Assembly (NCBI GenBank): GCA_036268075.1
Contig: DATAUV010000052.1
Span: 6,997 to 70,996 of the forward strand
Direction of reading: 5' to 3'
Origin: DATARH01 sp036268075
GTDB lineage: Bacteria; Pseudomonadota; Alphaproteobacteria; ATCC43930; CGMCC-115725
DNA: 64,000 nucleotides
Numbering within the stretch: position 1 is the first letter of the stretch; each line of letters opens with the position of its first letter. Both the position numbers and the translations under genes were made by a program. Below, one piece after another: positions 24,732 to 33,172 of this stretch. The notes beneath the pieces were generated by a model, which searched no databases, had not been told where the DNA came from, and saw nothing but the letters and a program-made list of their open reading frames with translations.

Positions 24732-24962
24732 TTGGCGATGAATTTCGCGCGTATAACGGTCGATCCGGCGGTCTGCACCGGAAAGCCATGCATCCGGGGG
24801 CTCCGGTTCCCGGTGGCGCGATTGCTCGGGCTGCTGGCCGCCGGCGAGACGCGCGACAACATCCTCGCTGCGTACCCGTATCTCGAAACCGAAGATATCG
24901 ATGAGGCGCTGCGCTACGCCGCGTCGCTGGCGGAAGACGAGACCGTCGCCCTGGCAAAGTGA
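24732..24962 (+). CDS. DUF433 protein, putative antitoxin
   Basis: The 76-residue protein matches the DUF433 pattern: ITVDPAVCTGKPCIRGLRFPV, then a winged-helix segment LLGLLAAGETRDNILAAYPYLETEDI. DUF433 proteins commonly precede DUF5615 PIN-like genes and act as VapB45-type antitoxins. The next gene overlaps by four bases (GTGA) and is such a protein. A start at the second ATG (24738) is equally possible. Confidence 0.8.
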   Translation: MAMNFARITVDPAVCTGKPCIRGLRFPVARLLGLLAAGETRDNILAAYPYLETEDIDEALRYAASLAEDETVALAK

Positions 24963-25324
24963 AATTCCTCATCGACATGCCGCTGTCCCAGAGCCTTGCA
25001 GAGTGGCTCGGGAAGCGGGGACATGACGCGGTTCACGCCATCTCGCTCGGCCTCGGCCGGGCAAGCGACGCCGAGATCATCTCGATCGCGGCCCGGGAGG
25101 GCCGAACAATCGTGACGGCGGACCTTGACTACCCGCGGCTGCTCGCGCTCGCCGGCGCGACCGGGCCCGGACTGGTCTTGTTTCGCGCCGGCGACTGGGG
25201 TGAAGCGGAGCTGATCGCTCGCATGAGCGACGTCATCGACAGCGTTGACGATGCCGATATCGCTCACAGCATTCTGGTCGTCGACCGCGACCGGATACGC
25301 CGGCGTCGCTTGCCTATTACATAG
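24959..25324 (+). CDS. DUF5615 PIN-like protein, putative toxin
   Basis: The 121-residue protein starts with KFLIDMPLSQSLAEWLGKRGHD and contains TIVTADLDYPRLLALAG, the two acidic segments of DUF5615 PIN-like (VapC45/Mut7-C-like) ribonuclease folds. It starts at a GTG overlapping the DUF433 stop. The pair is arranged as a toxin-antitoxin module just downstream of dnaE. Ribonuclease activity is inferred from family, not shown by the sequence. Confidence 0.8.
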   Translation: MKFLIDMPLSQSLAEWLGKRGHDAVHAISLGLGRASDAEIISIAAREGRTIVTADLDYPRLLALAGATGPGLVLFRAGDWGEAELIARMSDVIDSVDDADIAHSILVVDRDRIRRRRLPIT

Positions 25325-25338
25325 TGGGGAGCGGCGCC

Positions 25339-25662
25339 CTATTGCACCGGAGAGCGGGGCGTCGCGACGAGGCGGGTGATGACCATCTTTTCGCGGTCGA
25401 GGCATTCCGGGACGCGCGGGGCGATCTTGGTTTTCCAGTGGTCGGTTTCGTAGACCGCCGCGTACAGGGCGACGCGCTGGGCTTCGCTTTCGAAACGGCG
25501 GATCCAGACATAGGCGCTTTCGTCGGTTTCGCCGCGATAGCTGCCGCAGATCACCATGCCCTTCGAGACCTGGAAGGGGATGATCTCCTCCTCCATGATC
25601 TTGACCCATTCGTTCATCTTGCCGGACCGGACGTGGTACTGCCTGAGTTCGTAGAAAGCCAT
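25339..25662 (-). CDS. NIPSNAP-family protein
   Basis: The 107-residue protein has one NIPSNAP-type ferredoxin-like domain, beginning FYELRQYHVRSGKMNEWVKI, with the conserved VWIRRFES strand. Such proteins are small cytoplasmic oligomers of unknown biochemical role. The window has a second, double-domain member at 48340. It is convergent with the DUF433/DUF5615 pair, only 14 bases apart, and divergent from rpsB. Confidence 0.82.
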   Translation of the reverse strand: MAFYELRQYHVRSGKMNEWVKIMEEEIIPFQVSKGMVICGSYRGETDESAYVWIRRFESEAQRVALYAAVYETDHWKTKIAPRVPECLDREKMVITRLVATPRSPVQ

Positions 25663-25945
25663 GTCGCCGATCTCCCGTGAAATTTGCCAGTGAAGCCTGA
25701 GCGACGATAGCGCGAAGCCGCCGCGCGCGGTAGGGCGGCGGCCGTACTGGCTTAATCTTCTTGATTGGATGGCGATCTTGTTCTCCGCTTGCCAAACGGC
25801 GTGCGGAGCCTTAGGTAAGCGCCCTCAACCCTCACGCAGGGCCGCGGCTGCTTCGATGAAGCGGTCCGCTCCGGTGTCGGCGCATTGCTCGAAAGAGCGT
25901 GGGCCGATCATTCCTGCGGCGGATCAACCGGAAAAGGACAGGACC
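25663..25945. other. Leader region upstream of rpsB
   Basis: This 283-base gap separates the divergent NIPSNAP and rpsB genes and should hold both promoters. GGACAGGACC upstream of the rpsB ATG provides a ribosome binding site. I could not identify a convincing -35/-10 pair or a known S2 autoregulatory fold by eye. Confidence 0.4.
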
Positions 25946-26815
25946 ATGGCAGTACCCGATTTCACCATGCGCCAGCTTTTGGAAGCCGGCGTGCATTTCG
26001 GCCATCATACCCGCCGCTGGAACCCGAAGATGGCGCCGTACATCTTTGGCGTCCGCAACGGCATCCACATCGTCGACCTCGAGCACACCGTGCCGCTGCT
26101 GCACCAGGGGCTCGAAGCGATCCGCAACGAGGTCGCCGGCGGCGGCCGCGTGCTGATCGTCGGCACCAAGCGCCAAGCGCAGGAGGCGGTCGCCGACTCG
26201 GCCAAGCGCTGCGGCCAGTATTACGTCAATTACCGCTGGCTCGGCGGGATGTTGACAAATTTCAAGACGATCTCGAACTCCATCAAGCGCCTGCGCGAGC
26301 TGGACGAGCGGATCCAAACCGAAGAGGTTGGCCTCACCAAGCGCGAACTGCTCGAGTTGACCCGCGACCGCGACAAGCTTGAACGCTCGCTGGGCGGAAT
26401 CAAGGAGATGGGCGGCCTGCCCAGCATCCTGTTCGTGATCGACACCAACAAAGAGGCGATTGCCGTCGCCGAGGCGAACAAGCTGCGCATCCCGGTCGTG
26501 GCCGTGCTCGATTCGAACTCGGACCCGGCCGGCATCGCCTATCCGATCCCCGGCAACGACGACGCCATGCGCGCGATCCATCTTTACTGCGAGCTGGTGA
26601 GCGGCGCCGTGCTCGACGGGTTGCAGGCCGAGATGGCCGCGTCCGGCATCGACGTCGGCGCCAGGGCGCAGGTGCCGAAGGAGATGATGGAAGACATCGA
26701 GCCCGAGGAAGCGCAAGTCGAGGCGGCAGCGGAAACGGCGGCACCGGAGATGATGGAAGCGGAAGAGGCCGCGCCGGCATCCGGCGAGGCCGCCGCCGGC
26801 GAAGCCACGGCCTGA
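25946..26815 (+). CDS. rpsB: Ribosomal protein uS2
   Basis: The 289-residue protein begins MAVPDFTMRQLLEAGVHFGH and carries the S2 blocks RRWNPKMAPYIFG and YVNYRWLGGMLTNFKTI. A C-terminal tail rich in Glu and Ala (after about residue 250) extends it beyond the usual 240-260 residues, as in other alphaproteobacteria. It heads the rpsB-tsf-pyrH-frr cluster. Confidence 0.98.
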   Translation: MAVPDFTMRQLLEAGVHFGHHTRRWNPKMAPYIFGVRNGIHIVDLEHTVPLLHQGLEAIRNEVAGGGRVLIVGTKRQAQEAVADSAKRCGQYYVNYRWLGGMLTNFKTISNSIKRLRELDERIQTEEVGLTKRELLELTRDRDKLERSLGGIKEMGGLPSILFVIDTNKEAIAVAEANKLRIPVVAVLDSNSDPAGIAYPIPGNDDAMRAIHLYCELVSGAVLDGLQAEMAASGIDVGARAQVPKEMMEDIEPEEAQVEAAAETAAPEMMEAEEAAPASGEAAAGEATA

Positions 26816-26832
26816 GACGAGAGGATACGGCG

Positions 26833-27759
26833 ATGCCTGAGGTAACCGCCGCGCTGGTCAAGGAATTGCGCGACAAGACCGGCGCCGGGATGATGGATTG
26901 CAAGCGCGCGCTCGGCGACAGCGCCGGCGATATCGAAGCCGCGGTCGATTGGCTGCGCAAGAAGGGGCTGGCCGCGGCGGCGAAAAAGGCCGGTCGGGTC
27001 GCGGCCGAAGGACTCGTCGGCGTCGCCACGGCGGCGAAGGCGGGCGCCGTGGTCGAGGTCAATTCCGAGACGGATTTCGTCGCCCGCAACGATTTGTTCC
27101 AGGCCCTGGTGCGAACGGTCGCGGAGCTCGCCGTGGCCGGCAACGGCGATTCCGACGCGCTCGCCGCGACCCCCTATCCGGGCACGGGACGCACGGTCGC
27201 CGAGGAGGTCGCCGAGCTTGTCGGCCGGATCGGCGAGAACATGGTGCTGCGGCGGGTCGCGCGGCTGTCGGTCGGCAGCGGCGTCGTCGCCTCGTACATG
27301 CACAACTCGCTGGCGCCGAACCTCGGCAAGATCGGTGTGCTGGTCGCGCTCGAATCCGCCGCGCCGGCGGATACGCTGGCGGCGTTGGGGCGGCAGCTCG
27401 CGATGCATGTCGCGGCCGCGAACCCGCTTTACCTCGACCGCGCCGCGGTGCCGGCCGCGGATCTCGAACGCGAGCGGGACGTGCTGCGGGGGCAGGCCGA
27501 AACCACCGGCAAATCCGTCGACATCGTCGAACGGATGGTCGAGGGCCGGCTGCGCAAGTTCTACGAGGATTCGGTTCTGCTCGATCAGGTCTATGTGATC
27601 GACGGCGAGAGCCGCGTCGGCAAGGTGATCGAAGCCGCCGCCAAGGCCGCCGGGACCGCGATCACGGTGAGCGGATTCGTCCGTTTCGCGCTTGGCGAGG
27701 GGATCGACAAGCCGACCACCGATTTTGCCGCCGAAGTTGGGGCGCAGCTCAAGCATTAG
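26833..27759 (+). CDS. tsf: Translation elongation factor Ts
   Basis: The 308-residue protein has the N-terminal UBA-like domain with the signature LRDKTGAGMMDCKRAL (about residues 13-28). The EF-Tu contact segment VEVNSETDFVARND and a dimerisation core with MHVAAANPLYL follow. It recycles GDP-bound EF-Tu. It follows rpsB by 17 bases, presumably in one transcript. Confidence 0.98.
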   Translation: MPEVTAALVKELRDKTGAGMMDCKRALGDSAGDIEAAVDWLRKKGLAAAAKKAGRVAAEGLVGVATAAKAGAVVEVNSETDFVARNDLFQALVRTVAELAVAGNGDSDALAATPYPGTGRTVAEEVAELVGRIGENMVLRRVARLSVGSGVVASYMHNSLAPNLGKIGVLVALESAAPADTLAALGRQLAMHVAAANPLYLDRAAVPAADLERERDVLRGQAETTGKSVDIVERMVEGRLRKFYEDSVLLDQVYVIDGESRVGKVIEAAAKAAGTAITVSGFVRFALGEGIDKPTTDFAAEVGAQLKH

Positions 27760-27770
27760 GCGGGCGCGGG

Positions 27771-27820
27771 GCCGCGGCGGTCTCCGTCCCATGCGGGCGG
27801 GACGACCGCGATCCCTGGCC
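27771..27820. repeat. Diverged repeat between tsf and pyrH
   Basis: GCCGCGGCGGTCTCCGTCCC followed by ATGCGGGCGGGACGACCGCG resembles the GCGGGCGTCCC repeat family seen at 17030 and 46334. It occupies part of the 129-base gap before pyrH. Confidence 0.65.
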
Positions 27821-27888
27821 AGAAAGCCGGTGCGCCGTCCGATGTTTGGTGTATCTTCTCGCGCACTCAGCGCGGGTGCGTCAGCCAG

Positions 27889-28629
27889 ATGAGCGCGAAC
27901 CGCATGTCAGCGGATTTGAAATATCGCCGCGTCCTCCTCAAGGTCTCGGGGGAGGCGCTGATGGGCGAGCGCGACTATGGCCTCGATCCGGTCATGGTCG
28001 GCCGCATCGCCGACGAGATACAATCGGTCCACGAGCTCGGCGTCCAATGCGCGCTGGTGATTGGCGGCGGCAACATCTTCCGCGGCCTGTCGGGCGCGGC
28101 GGTGGGAATGGAGCGCGCCTCGGCCGACTACATGGGCATGCTGGCGACGGTCATCAACTCGCTGGCGATGCAGAACGAACTGGAGCGGCACGGCGTTCAG
28201 ACCCGGGTCCAGTCGGCGATCTCGATGCAGGCCGTGTGCGAGCCCTATATCCGCCGCAGGGCGATCCGCCACCTGGAAAAGGGCAGGGTGGTGATCTTTG
28301 GCGCCGGCACCGGCAATCCGTACTTTACGACCGACACCGCCGCGGCGCTGCGCGCGTCGGAGATGGGGTGCGACGCGCTCTTGAAGGCGACCAAGGTGGA
28401 CGGCGTCTACGACGCCGATCCGATCAAGGTGCCGGGCGCCAAGCGGTTCGACCGGCTCGGCTATCTCGAAGTCCTGTCGCGCGACCTTCAGGTCATGGAT
28501 GCGTCGGCGATCTCGCTGGCGCGGGAAAACCGCATCCCGATCCTGGTGTTCTCGATCTTCCAAAGCGGCGGGTTCGCCGAGGTCGTGCAGGGGCAGGGCC
28601 GGTTTACGATCATCACGGACGAGCCATGA
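27889..28629 (+). CDS. pyrH: UMP kinase
   Basis: The 246-residue bacterial UMP kinase (amino-acid-kinase fold) shows RVLLKVSGEALMG at the phosphate-binding start and LVIGGGNIFRG. ATKVDGVYDADP and a C-terminal GQGRFTIIT also fit. It phosphorylates UMP to UDP and is usually GTP-activated. Starts at 27889 or at the next in-frame ATG (27904) are both plausible. It precedes frr by 34 bases. Confidence 0.97.
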   Translation: MSANRMSADLKYRRVLLKVSGEALMGERDYGLDPVMVGRIADEIQSVHELGVQCALVIGGGNIFRGLSGAAVGMERASADYMGMLATVINSLAMQNELERHGVQTRVQSAISMQAVCEPYIRRRAIRHLEKGRVVIFGAGTGNPYFTTDTAAALRASEMGCDALLKATKVDGVYDADPIKVPGAKRFDRLGYLEVLSRDLQVMDASAISLARENRIPILVFSIFQSGGFAEVVQGQGRFTIITDEP

Positions 28630-28663
28630 TATCTATCGAATAGGAGACGGCAGGGAGGCGGCG

Positions 28664-29224
28664 ATGGCGGAAGACGGCTTGTTGAAAGATGTGGAACGCA
28701 GGATGGACGGCGCGCTCGAGGCGCTGCGCAAGGAGTTCGGCGGCCTGCGCACCGGCCGCGCGTCGGCGAGCCTCTTGGAGCCGATCCAGGTCAACGCCTA
28801 CGGCAACATGACGCCGCTCGCCCAGGTCGCCAGCATCAACGTGCCCGAGCCGCGGCTGATCACCGTGCAGGTGTGGGACCGCGGCAACGTCAAGGCCGTC
28901 GACAAGGCGATCCGCGAGTCGTCGCTGGGCCTCAACCCGCAGGGCGAGGGCCAGCTGATTCGCGTGCCGATCCCCGACCTCAACCAGGACCGGCGGCGCG
29001 AGCTGACCAAGGTCGCGGCGAAATATGCCGAGGCCGCGCGGGTTTCGGTGCGCAACGTGCGCCGCGACGGGATCGAGGCCTTGCGCAAGAAGGAAAAGGA
29101 CGGCGACATTTCCCAAGACGAGCAGCGCAAGCTCGAAAAAGAAATCCAGACTTTGACCGACGGTCACATCAAACGAATCGACGATACGCTGTCGCAGAAA
29201 GACAAGGAAATCTTGCAGGTCTGA
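28664..29224 (+). CDS. frr: Ribosome recycling factor
   Basis: The 186-residue protein has the RRF pattern FGGLRTGRASASLLEPI at its N-terminus and VRNVRRDGIEALRKKEKDG in the helical hairpin. It splits post-termination ribosomes with EF-G. AGGGAGG provides a strong ribosome binding site. Its stop overlaps the uppS start by one base (TGATG). Confidence 0.97.
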   Translation: MAEDGLLKDVERRMDGALEALRKEFGGLRTGRASASLLEPIQVNAYGNMTPLAQVASINVPEPRLITVQVWDRGNVKAVDKAIRESSLGLNPQGEGQLIRVPIPDLNQDRRRELTKVAAKYAEAARVSVRNVRRDGIEALRKKEKDGDISQDEQRKLEKEIQTLTDGHIKRIDDTLSQKDKEILQV

Positions 29225-29958
29225 TGGATAATGCCGTCGCCGTGCCAGGGGGAACGCCTCGGCACATCGCAATCATCATGGATGGCAACGGGCGGTGGGC
29301 CACGGCGCGCGGGTTGCCGCGCGTCATCGGCCACCGTAACGGCGCCGAGGCGGTGCGGCGCACGATCACCGCGGCGACCGAGCTCGGCATACCGTATCTG
29401 ACCCTGTTCGGCTTTTCGTCGGAGAACTGGAAGCGGTCTCCGCGCGAGATCGACGACCTGATGGGGCTGCTGCGCCACTATCTGCGGGGCGAGATCGCCG
29501 AGCTGCATCGTAATGGCGTTCGCATCAGGATCATCGGCGACCGCGCCCGGCTGGCGCCCGACATCGTGACGCTGATCGACAACGCCGAGACGCTGACGCG
29601 CGACAACACCGGGGTCAATCTGACGGTCGCGCTGTCCTATGGCGGGCGAGCCGAGATCGTCGCGGCGGCGCAGGCGATCGCGCGCAAGGCGGCGGCGGGG
29701 AAGCTCGATCCCGAGGCGGTCGACGAAGCGACGATCGAGCGCCACCTCTTCACCGCCGGCCTCCCCGACCCGGATCTGTTGATCCGCACCAGCGGCGAGC
29801 AGCGCATCAGCAACTTCCTGCTGTGGCAGTGCGCTTACGCCGAGCTCGTCTTCATCAAGACGCTGTGGCCCGATTTCGGCCGCGCCGACCTCGAACAGGC
29901 GATCGCCGATTTCGGCTGCCGTGAGCGGCGCTACGGGGCCTCGGTTGAGTCGCGCTGA
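29224..29958 (+). CDS. uppS: Undecaprenyl diphosphate synthase
   Basis: The 244-residue cis-prenyltransferase has the signature IAIIMDGNGRWA with catalytic Asp20, then GHRNGAEAVRR and LTLFGFSSENWKRS. The C-terminal DLLIRTSGEQRISNFLLWQ follows. It makes the C55 carrier lipid for peptidoglycan and O-antigen synthesis in the cytoplasm and at the membrane face. It is coupled to frr by a one-base overlap and overlaps the start of cdsA. Confidence 0.97.
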   Translation: MDNAVAVPGGTPRHIAIIMDGNGRWATARGLPRVIGHRNGAEAVRRTITAATELGIPYLTLFGFSSENWKRSPREIDDLMGLLRHYLRGEIAELHRNGVRIRIIGDRARLAPDIVTLIDNAETLTRDNTGVNLTVALSYGGRAEIVAAAQAIARKAAAGKLDPEAVDEATIERHLFTAGLPDPDLLIRTSGEQRISNFLLWQCAYAELVFIKTLWPDFGRADLEQAIADFGCRERRYGASVESR

Positions 29959-30757
29959 GCTCGGTCCTGTTGCATTGAGGGTGGTGTCGGCGGTCGTGAT
30001 GGCCCCGATCCCGCTCGCCGCGATCTGGTTCGGCGAGCCGTGGCTGGCGCTGCTGGCCGTGCTCGCCGCGGCATTGATGGCGTGGGAGTGGGGCCGGCTG
30101 TGCCGTGGCGGAATGGGCGGCGGCAGCGGTACCGTGGTGATCGCGATCGTCGTCTGGGCGGTGGCGGCAGCGGCGTACCGCGGCGCCTTATCGGGTCTGA
30201 CCGCAACCGGGGTCGGCGCCGTCATGGTCTATGCGTTCGCGCGGTGGCGGCGCGACAGCGAGCCGGCCTGGCTCGCCTTTGGCGCGATCTGGGTCGCGGT
30301 GCCGTGCGTGCTCCTGCTATGGCTGGCGCGGCCGGAGAATGCCGGGCGTGCGACGGTCCTCTGGCTGCTCGCCGTGGTGTGGGCAACCGATATCGGCGCC
30401 TATGTGTTCGGGCGCGCGATCGGCGGCCCGCGTCTCGCCCCCCGCTGGAGCCCGGGAAAGACCTGGGCGGGGCTGATAGGCGGGACAATTTGCGCCGGGA
30501 TCGTCGGCGCGGTGACGGCGTTGGTGCTCCATGGCGTGCCGCCTCTACCGCTGGTGCTGACCAGCGCGGGACTTGCGATTGTCGAGCAGTTCGGCGATCT
30601 TGCTGAATCGGCGGCCAAGCGAAGGTTCGGTGTGAAGGACTCGAGCGGCCTCATTCCCGGGCACGGTGGGCTTCTGGACCGGCTCGACGGCCTGCTGGCG
30701 GTGATTCCGGCAGTGGCGCTCCTGACCCTCGTCGGCGGCGTTCCGACATGGCGGTAA
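29921..30757 (+). CDS. cdsA: Phosphatidate cytidylyltransferase
   Basis: This 278-residue polytopic membrane protein ends with the CDP-diglyceride synthase signature around ESAAKRRFGVKDSSGLIPGH, followed by GGLLDRLDG. ATDIGAYVFGRAIGG binds the nucleotide region. It makes CDP-diacylglycerol for phospholipid synthesis. The start is uncertain: GTG at 29921 overlaps uppS by 38 bases, TTG at 29945 by 14. It overlaps dxr by ten bases. Confidence 0.95.
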   Translation: MSGATGPRLSRAELGPVALRVVSAVVMAPIPLAAIWFGEPWLALLAVLAAALMAWEWGRLCRGGMGGGSGTVVIAIVVWAVAAAAYRGALSGLTATGVGAVMVYAFARWRRDSEPAWLAFGAIWVAVPCVLLLWLARPENAGRATVLWLLAVVWATDIGAYVFGRAIGGPRLAPRWSPGKTWAGLIGGTICAGIVGAVTALVLHGVPPLPLVLTSAGLAIVEQFGDLAESAAKRRFGVKDSSGLIPGHGGLLDRLDGLLAVIPAVALLTLVGGVPTWR

Positions 30758-31974
30758 GCGCCACTGTACCGTTGGCCGGACGGCCGCGGCGGATTTCGAT
30801 CCTCGGCTCGACCGGGTCGGTGGGCCGCAGCACGGTCGATCTCCTTTCCCGCAACCGCGACCGCTTTACGGTCGAGGCGCTGACCGCCAACCGGAACGCG
30901 AAATCACTGGCCGAGCAGGCCGTGGCGCTGGGCGCGCGGTTCGCGGCGGTCGCCGACCCGAGCGCCTACACCGAGCTCAAGGACCGGCTCGCCGGCACCG
31001 GAATCGCCGTCGGCAGCGGCCCGGAGGCGCTGACCGAGGCCGCCGACCGGCCGGCCGATCTGTTGATGGCCGGGATCGTCGGCGCCGCAGGGCTGGCCCC
31101 GACGCTGACCGCGATCCGGCGTGGCCGCATCGTCGCGCTCGCCAACAAGGAGGCGCTGGTCTGCGCCGGCAGCCTGTTCCTGCGCGAGGTCAAGCGGTAT
31201 GGCGCGACCCTCCTGCCGGTCGACAGCGAGCACAACGCGATCTGGCAATGTTTCGATTTCGACCGGGTCGACGCGATCGACACGATCACGCTGACCGCCA
31301 GCGGCGGCCCGTTCCGCGAATTTTCGACCGACCAGATGCGCGGCGTGACGCCGCAGCAGGCGGTCGCCCACCCGACCTGGAGCATGGGCGCGAAGATCTC
31401 GATCGATTCGGCGACGCTGATGAACAAGGGCCTCGAGGTGATCGAGGCGCATCATCTGTTCCAGCTTCCGTCCGAGCGGATCGGCATCGTCGTGCACCCG
31501 CAATCGATCGTCCACGGGTTCGTAACCTATAAGGATGGCTCGGTTTTGGCGCATATGGGGTCGCCCGACATGCGTACGCCGATCTCCTACGTGCTCGGCT
31601 GGCCGGAGCGCACGGCGTATCCGGCAAAGGGGCTCGACCTTGCCACGATCGGGAAGTTGACCTTCGAGCCGCCCGATGAAACCCGCTTCCCGGCATTGCG
31701 GCTGGCCCGGGCCGCGCTTATTTCGGGCGGATGCGCCGCAACCGTGCTAAACGCTGCGAACGAAACCGCCGTATATGCATTCATGGACGACCGGATCGGG
31801 TTTCTCGATATCGCCGCGACGGTCGAGGAGACGCTGACGGTGCTGCCAGGCGGGAACATGGATTCGCTCGACGACGTGTACGAGATCGACCGCCAGGCGC
31901 GCGAGATCGCCGCGGGGATCGTTGCGGCGCGCGGGCGGGCATTTTCCGGGCGTAACCGAAACGAGACGAAGTAA
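30748..31974 (+). CDS. dxr: 1-deoxy-D-xylulose 5-phosphate reductoisomerase
   Basis: The 408-residue enzyme has an NADPH-binding loop ILGSTGSVGRST (residues 18-29), ALANKEALVCAG, the metal-binding PVDSEHNAIWQC and the flexible loop GGPFRE. PTWSMGAKISIDSATLMNKG is also present. It commits carbon to the MEP isoprenoid pathway, upstream of UppS's substrate. It is embedded in the lipid/envelope cluster with overlapping neighbours. Confidence 0.98.
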   Translation: MAVSATVPLAGRPRRISILGSTGSVGRSTVDLLSRNRDRFTVEALTANRNAKSLAEQAVALGARFAAVADPSAYTELKDRLAGTGIAVGSGPEALTEAADRPADLLMAGIVGAAGLAPTLTAIRRGRIVALANKEALVCAGSLFLREVKRYGATLLPVDSEHNAIWQCFDFDRVDAIDTITLTASGGPFREFSTDQMRGVTPQQAVAHPTWSMGAKISIDSATLMNKGLEVIEAHHLFQLPSERIGIVVHPQSIVHGFVTYKDGSVLAHMGSPDMRTPISYVLGWPERTAYPAKGLDLATIGKLTFEPPDETRFPALRLARAALISGGCAATVLNAANETAVYAFMDDRIGFLDIAATVEETLTVLPGGNMDSLDDVYEIDRQAREIAAGIVAARGRAFSGRNRNETK

Positions 31975-31979
31975 AGGCT

Positions 31980-33134
31980 GTGATGGAAGCGTTTTTGCAC
32001 GGAGGGGCCTACCACTTTCTGTTCACCGTGGTGGCGTTCCTCGTGGTCCTGACCGTGCTGGTTTTCGTGCACGAGCTGGGGCACTACATGATCGCCCGGC
32101 GCAACCGGGTCAGGATCGAGATTTTTTCCATCGGCTTTGGGCCCGAGCTGTTCGGCTGGTACGACCGCGCCGGGACACGGTGGAAGTTCAGTGCTGTTCC
32201 GCTCGGCGGTTACGTCAAGATGTTCGGCGATAGCGACCCTACCTCCAGCTTCGCGCTCGTGCGCGCGAGTGAGCTGACGGAGGCGGATCGCCAGGCGTCG
32301 TTCCACTTCAAAACGCTCGGTCAGCGCGCCGCGATCGTCGCGGGCGGTCCGCTCGCGAATTTCGTCTTCGCGATCGTCGTGCTGGCGCTGCTGTTCATGA
32401 CCTACGGCGAGCCCTTTACCCCGGCCGAGATCGGCCAGGTGACGGCGGGCAGCGCCGCGGCGCAGGCGGGGATGCAGGTCGGCGACGTGATCACCCGCAT
32501 CGACGACCATCCGATCGCGCGGTTCGAGGACGTGCAGCAGTACGTGCGGCTCAACGCCGGCACGCCGATGGCGATCGTGGTCACGCGGGGCGGCGAGGCG
32601 AAGACGCTGACCGTGACGCCCAGCCTTACCGAGTTTACCGACCGGTTCGGCAACACGCACAAGATCGGGCTCCTCGGCATTGGCCATAGCGGCGTCAATT
32701 ACGTGCGGCGCGATCCGCTGACCGCGATGTACCGCTCGGTCACCGAAACCTGGAACATGTCGGCGGCGACGTTTCAGGCGCTGTACCAGATCATCATCGG
32801 CGCGCGGCCCAGCGACGAGCTCGGCGGGCCGCTCCGCATCGCGCAGATTTCCGGCGAGGTGGCCTCGATCGGGATCGGCCCCTTGCTCTCTTTCATGGCG
32901 GTGCTGTCGATCAATCTGGGGCTGATAAATCTGTTCCCGGTGCCGGTGCTTGACGGCGGACACCTGCTGTTCTATGCCGCTGAGGCAATACGAGGAAAAC
33001 CGCTGGGGCAGCGGGCGCAGGAATACGGCTTTCGCATCGGGTTGGCTTTGGTGTTGACTCTGATGGTCTTCGCCACCTGGAATGATCTTGTTCACGTGGG
33101 GATTGTGGAGTTCGTGAAACGTCTCGTGACGTGA
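31980..33134 (+). CDS. rseP: Site-2 protease RseP
   Basis: The 384-residue inner-membrane zinc metalloprotease has the HExxH motif at FVHELGHYMIARR (His31, Glu32, His35) and a PDZ domain near residues 140-220 (GSAAAQAGMQVGDVITRID). The second metal motif is NLFPVPVLDGGHLLFY. It cleaves anti-sigma factors and signal-peptide remnants within the membrane. GTG at 31980 is followed at once by an ATG, either of which may start. Confidence 0.96.
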   Translation: MMEAFLHGGAYHFLFTVVAFLVVLTVLVFVHELGHYMIARRNRVRIEIFSIGFGPELFGWYDRAGTRWKFSAVPLGGYVKMFGDSDPTSSFALVRASELTEADRQASFHFKTLGQRAAIVAGGPLANFVFAIVVLALLFMTYGEPFTPAEIGQVTAGSAAAQAGMQVGDVITRIDDHPIARFEDVQQYVRLNAGTPMAIVVTRGGEAKTLTVTPSLTEFTDRFGNTHKIGLLGIGHSGVNYVRRDPLTAMYRSVTETWNMSAATFQALYQIIIGARPSDELGGPLRIAQISGEVASIGIGPLLSFMAVLSINLGLINLFPVPVLDGGHLLFYAAEAIRGKPLGQRAQEYGFRIGLALVLTLMVFATWNDLVHVGIVEFVKRLVT

Positions 33135-33172
33135 CCAAGCGACGAGTTTGAGGTCACGAGACAGCGTCTGGG

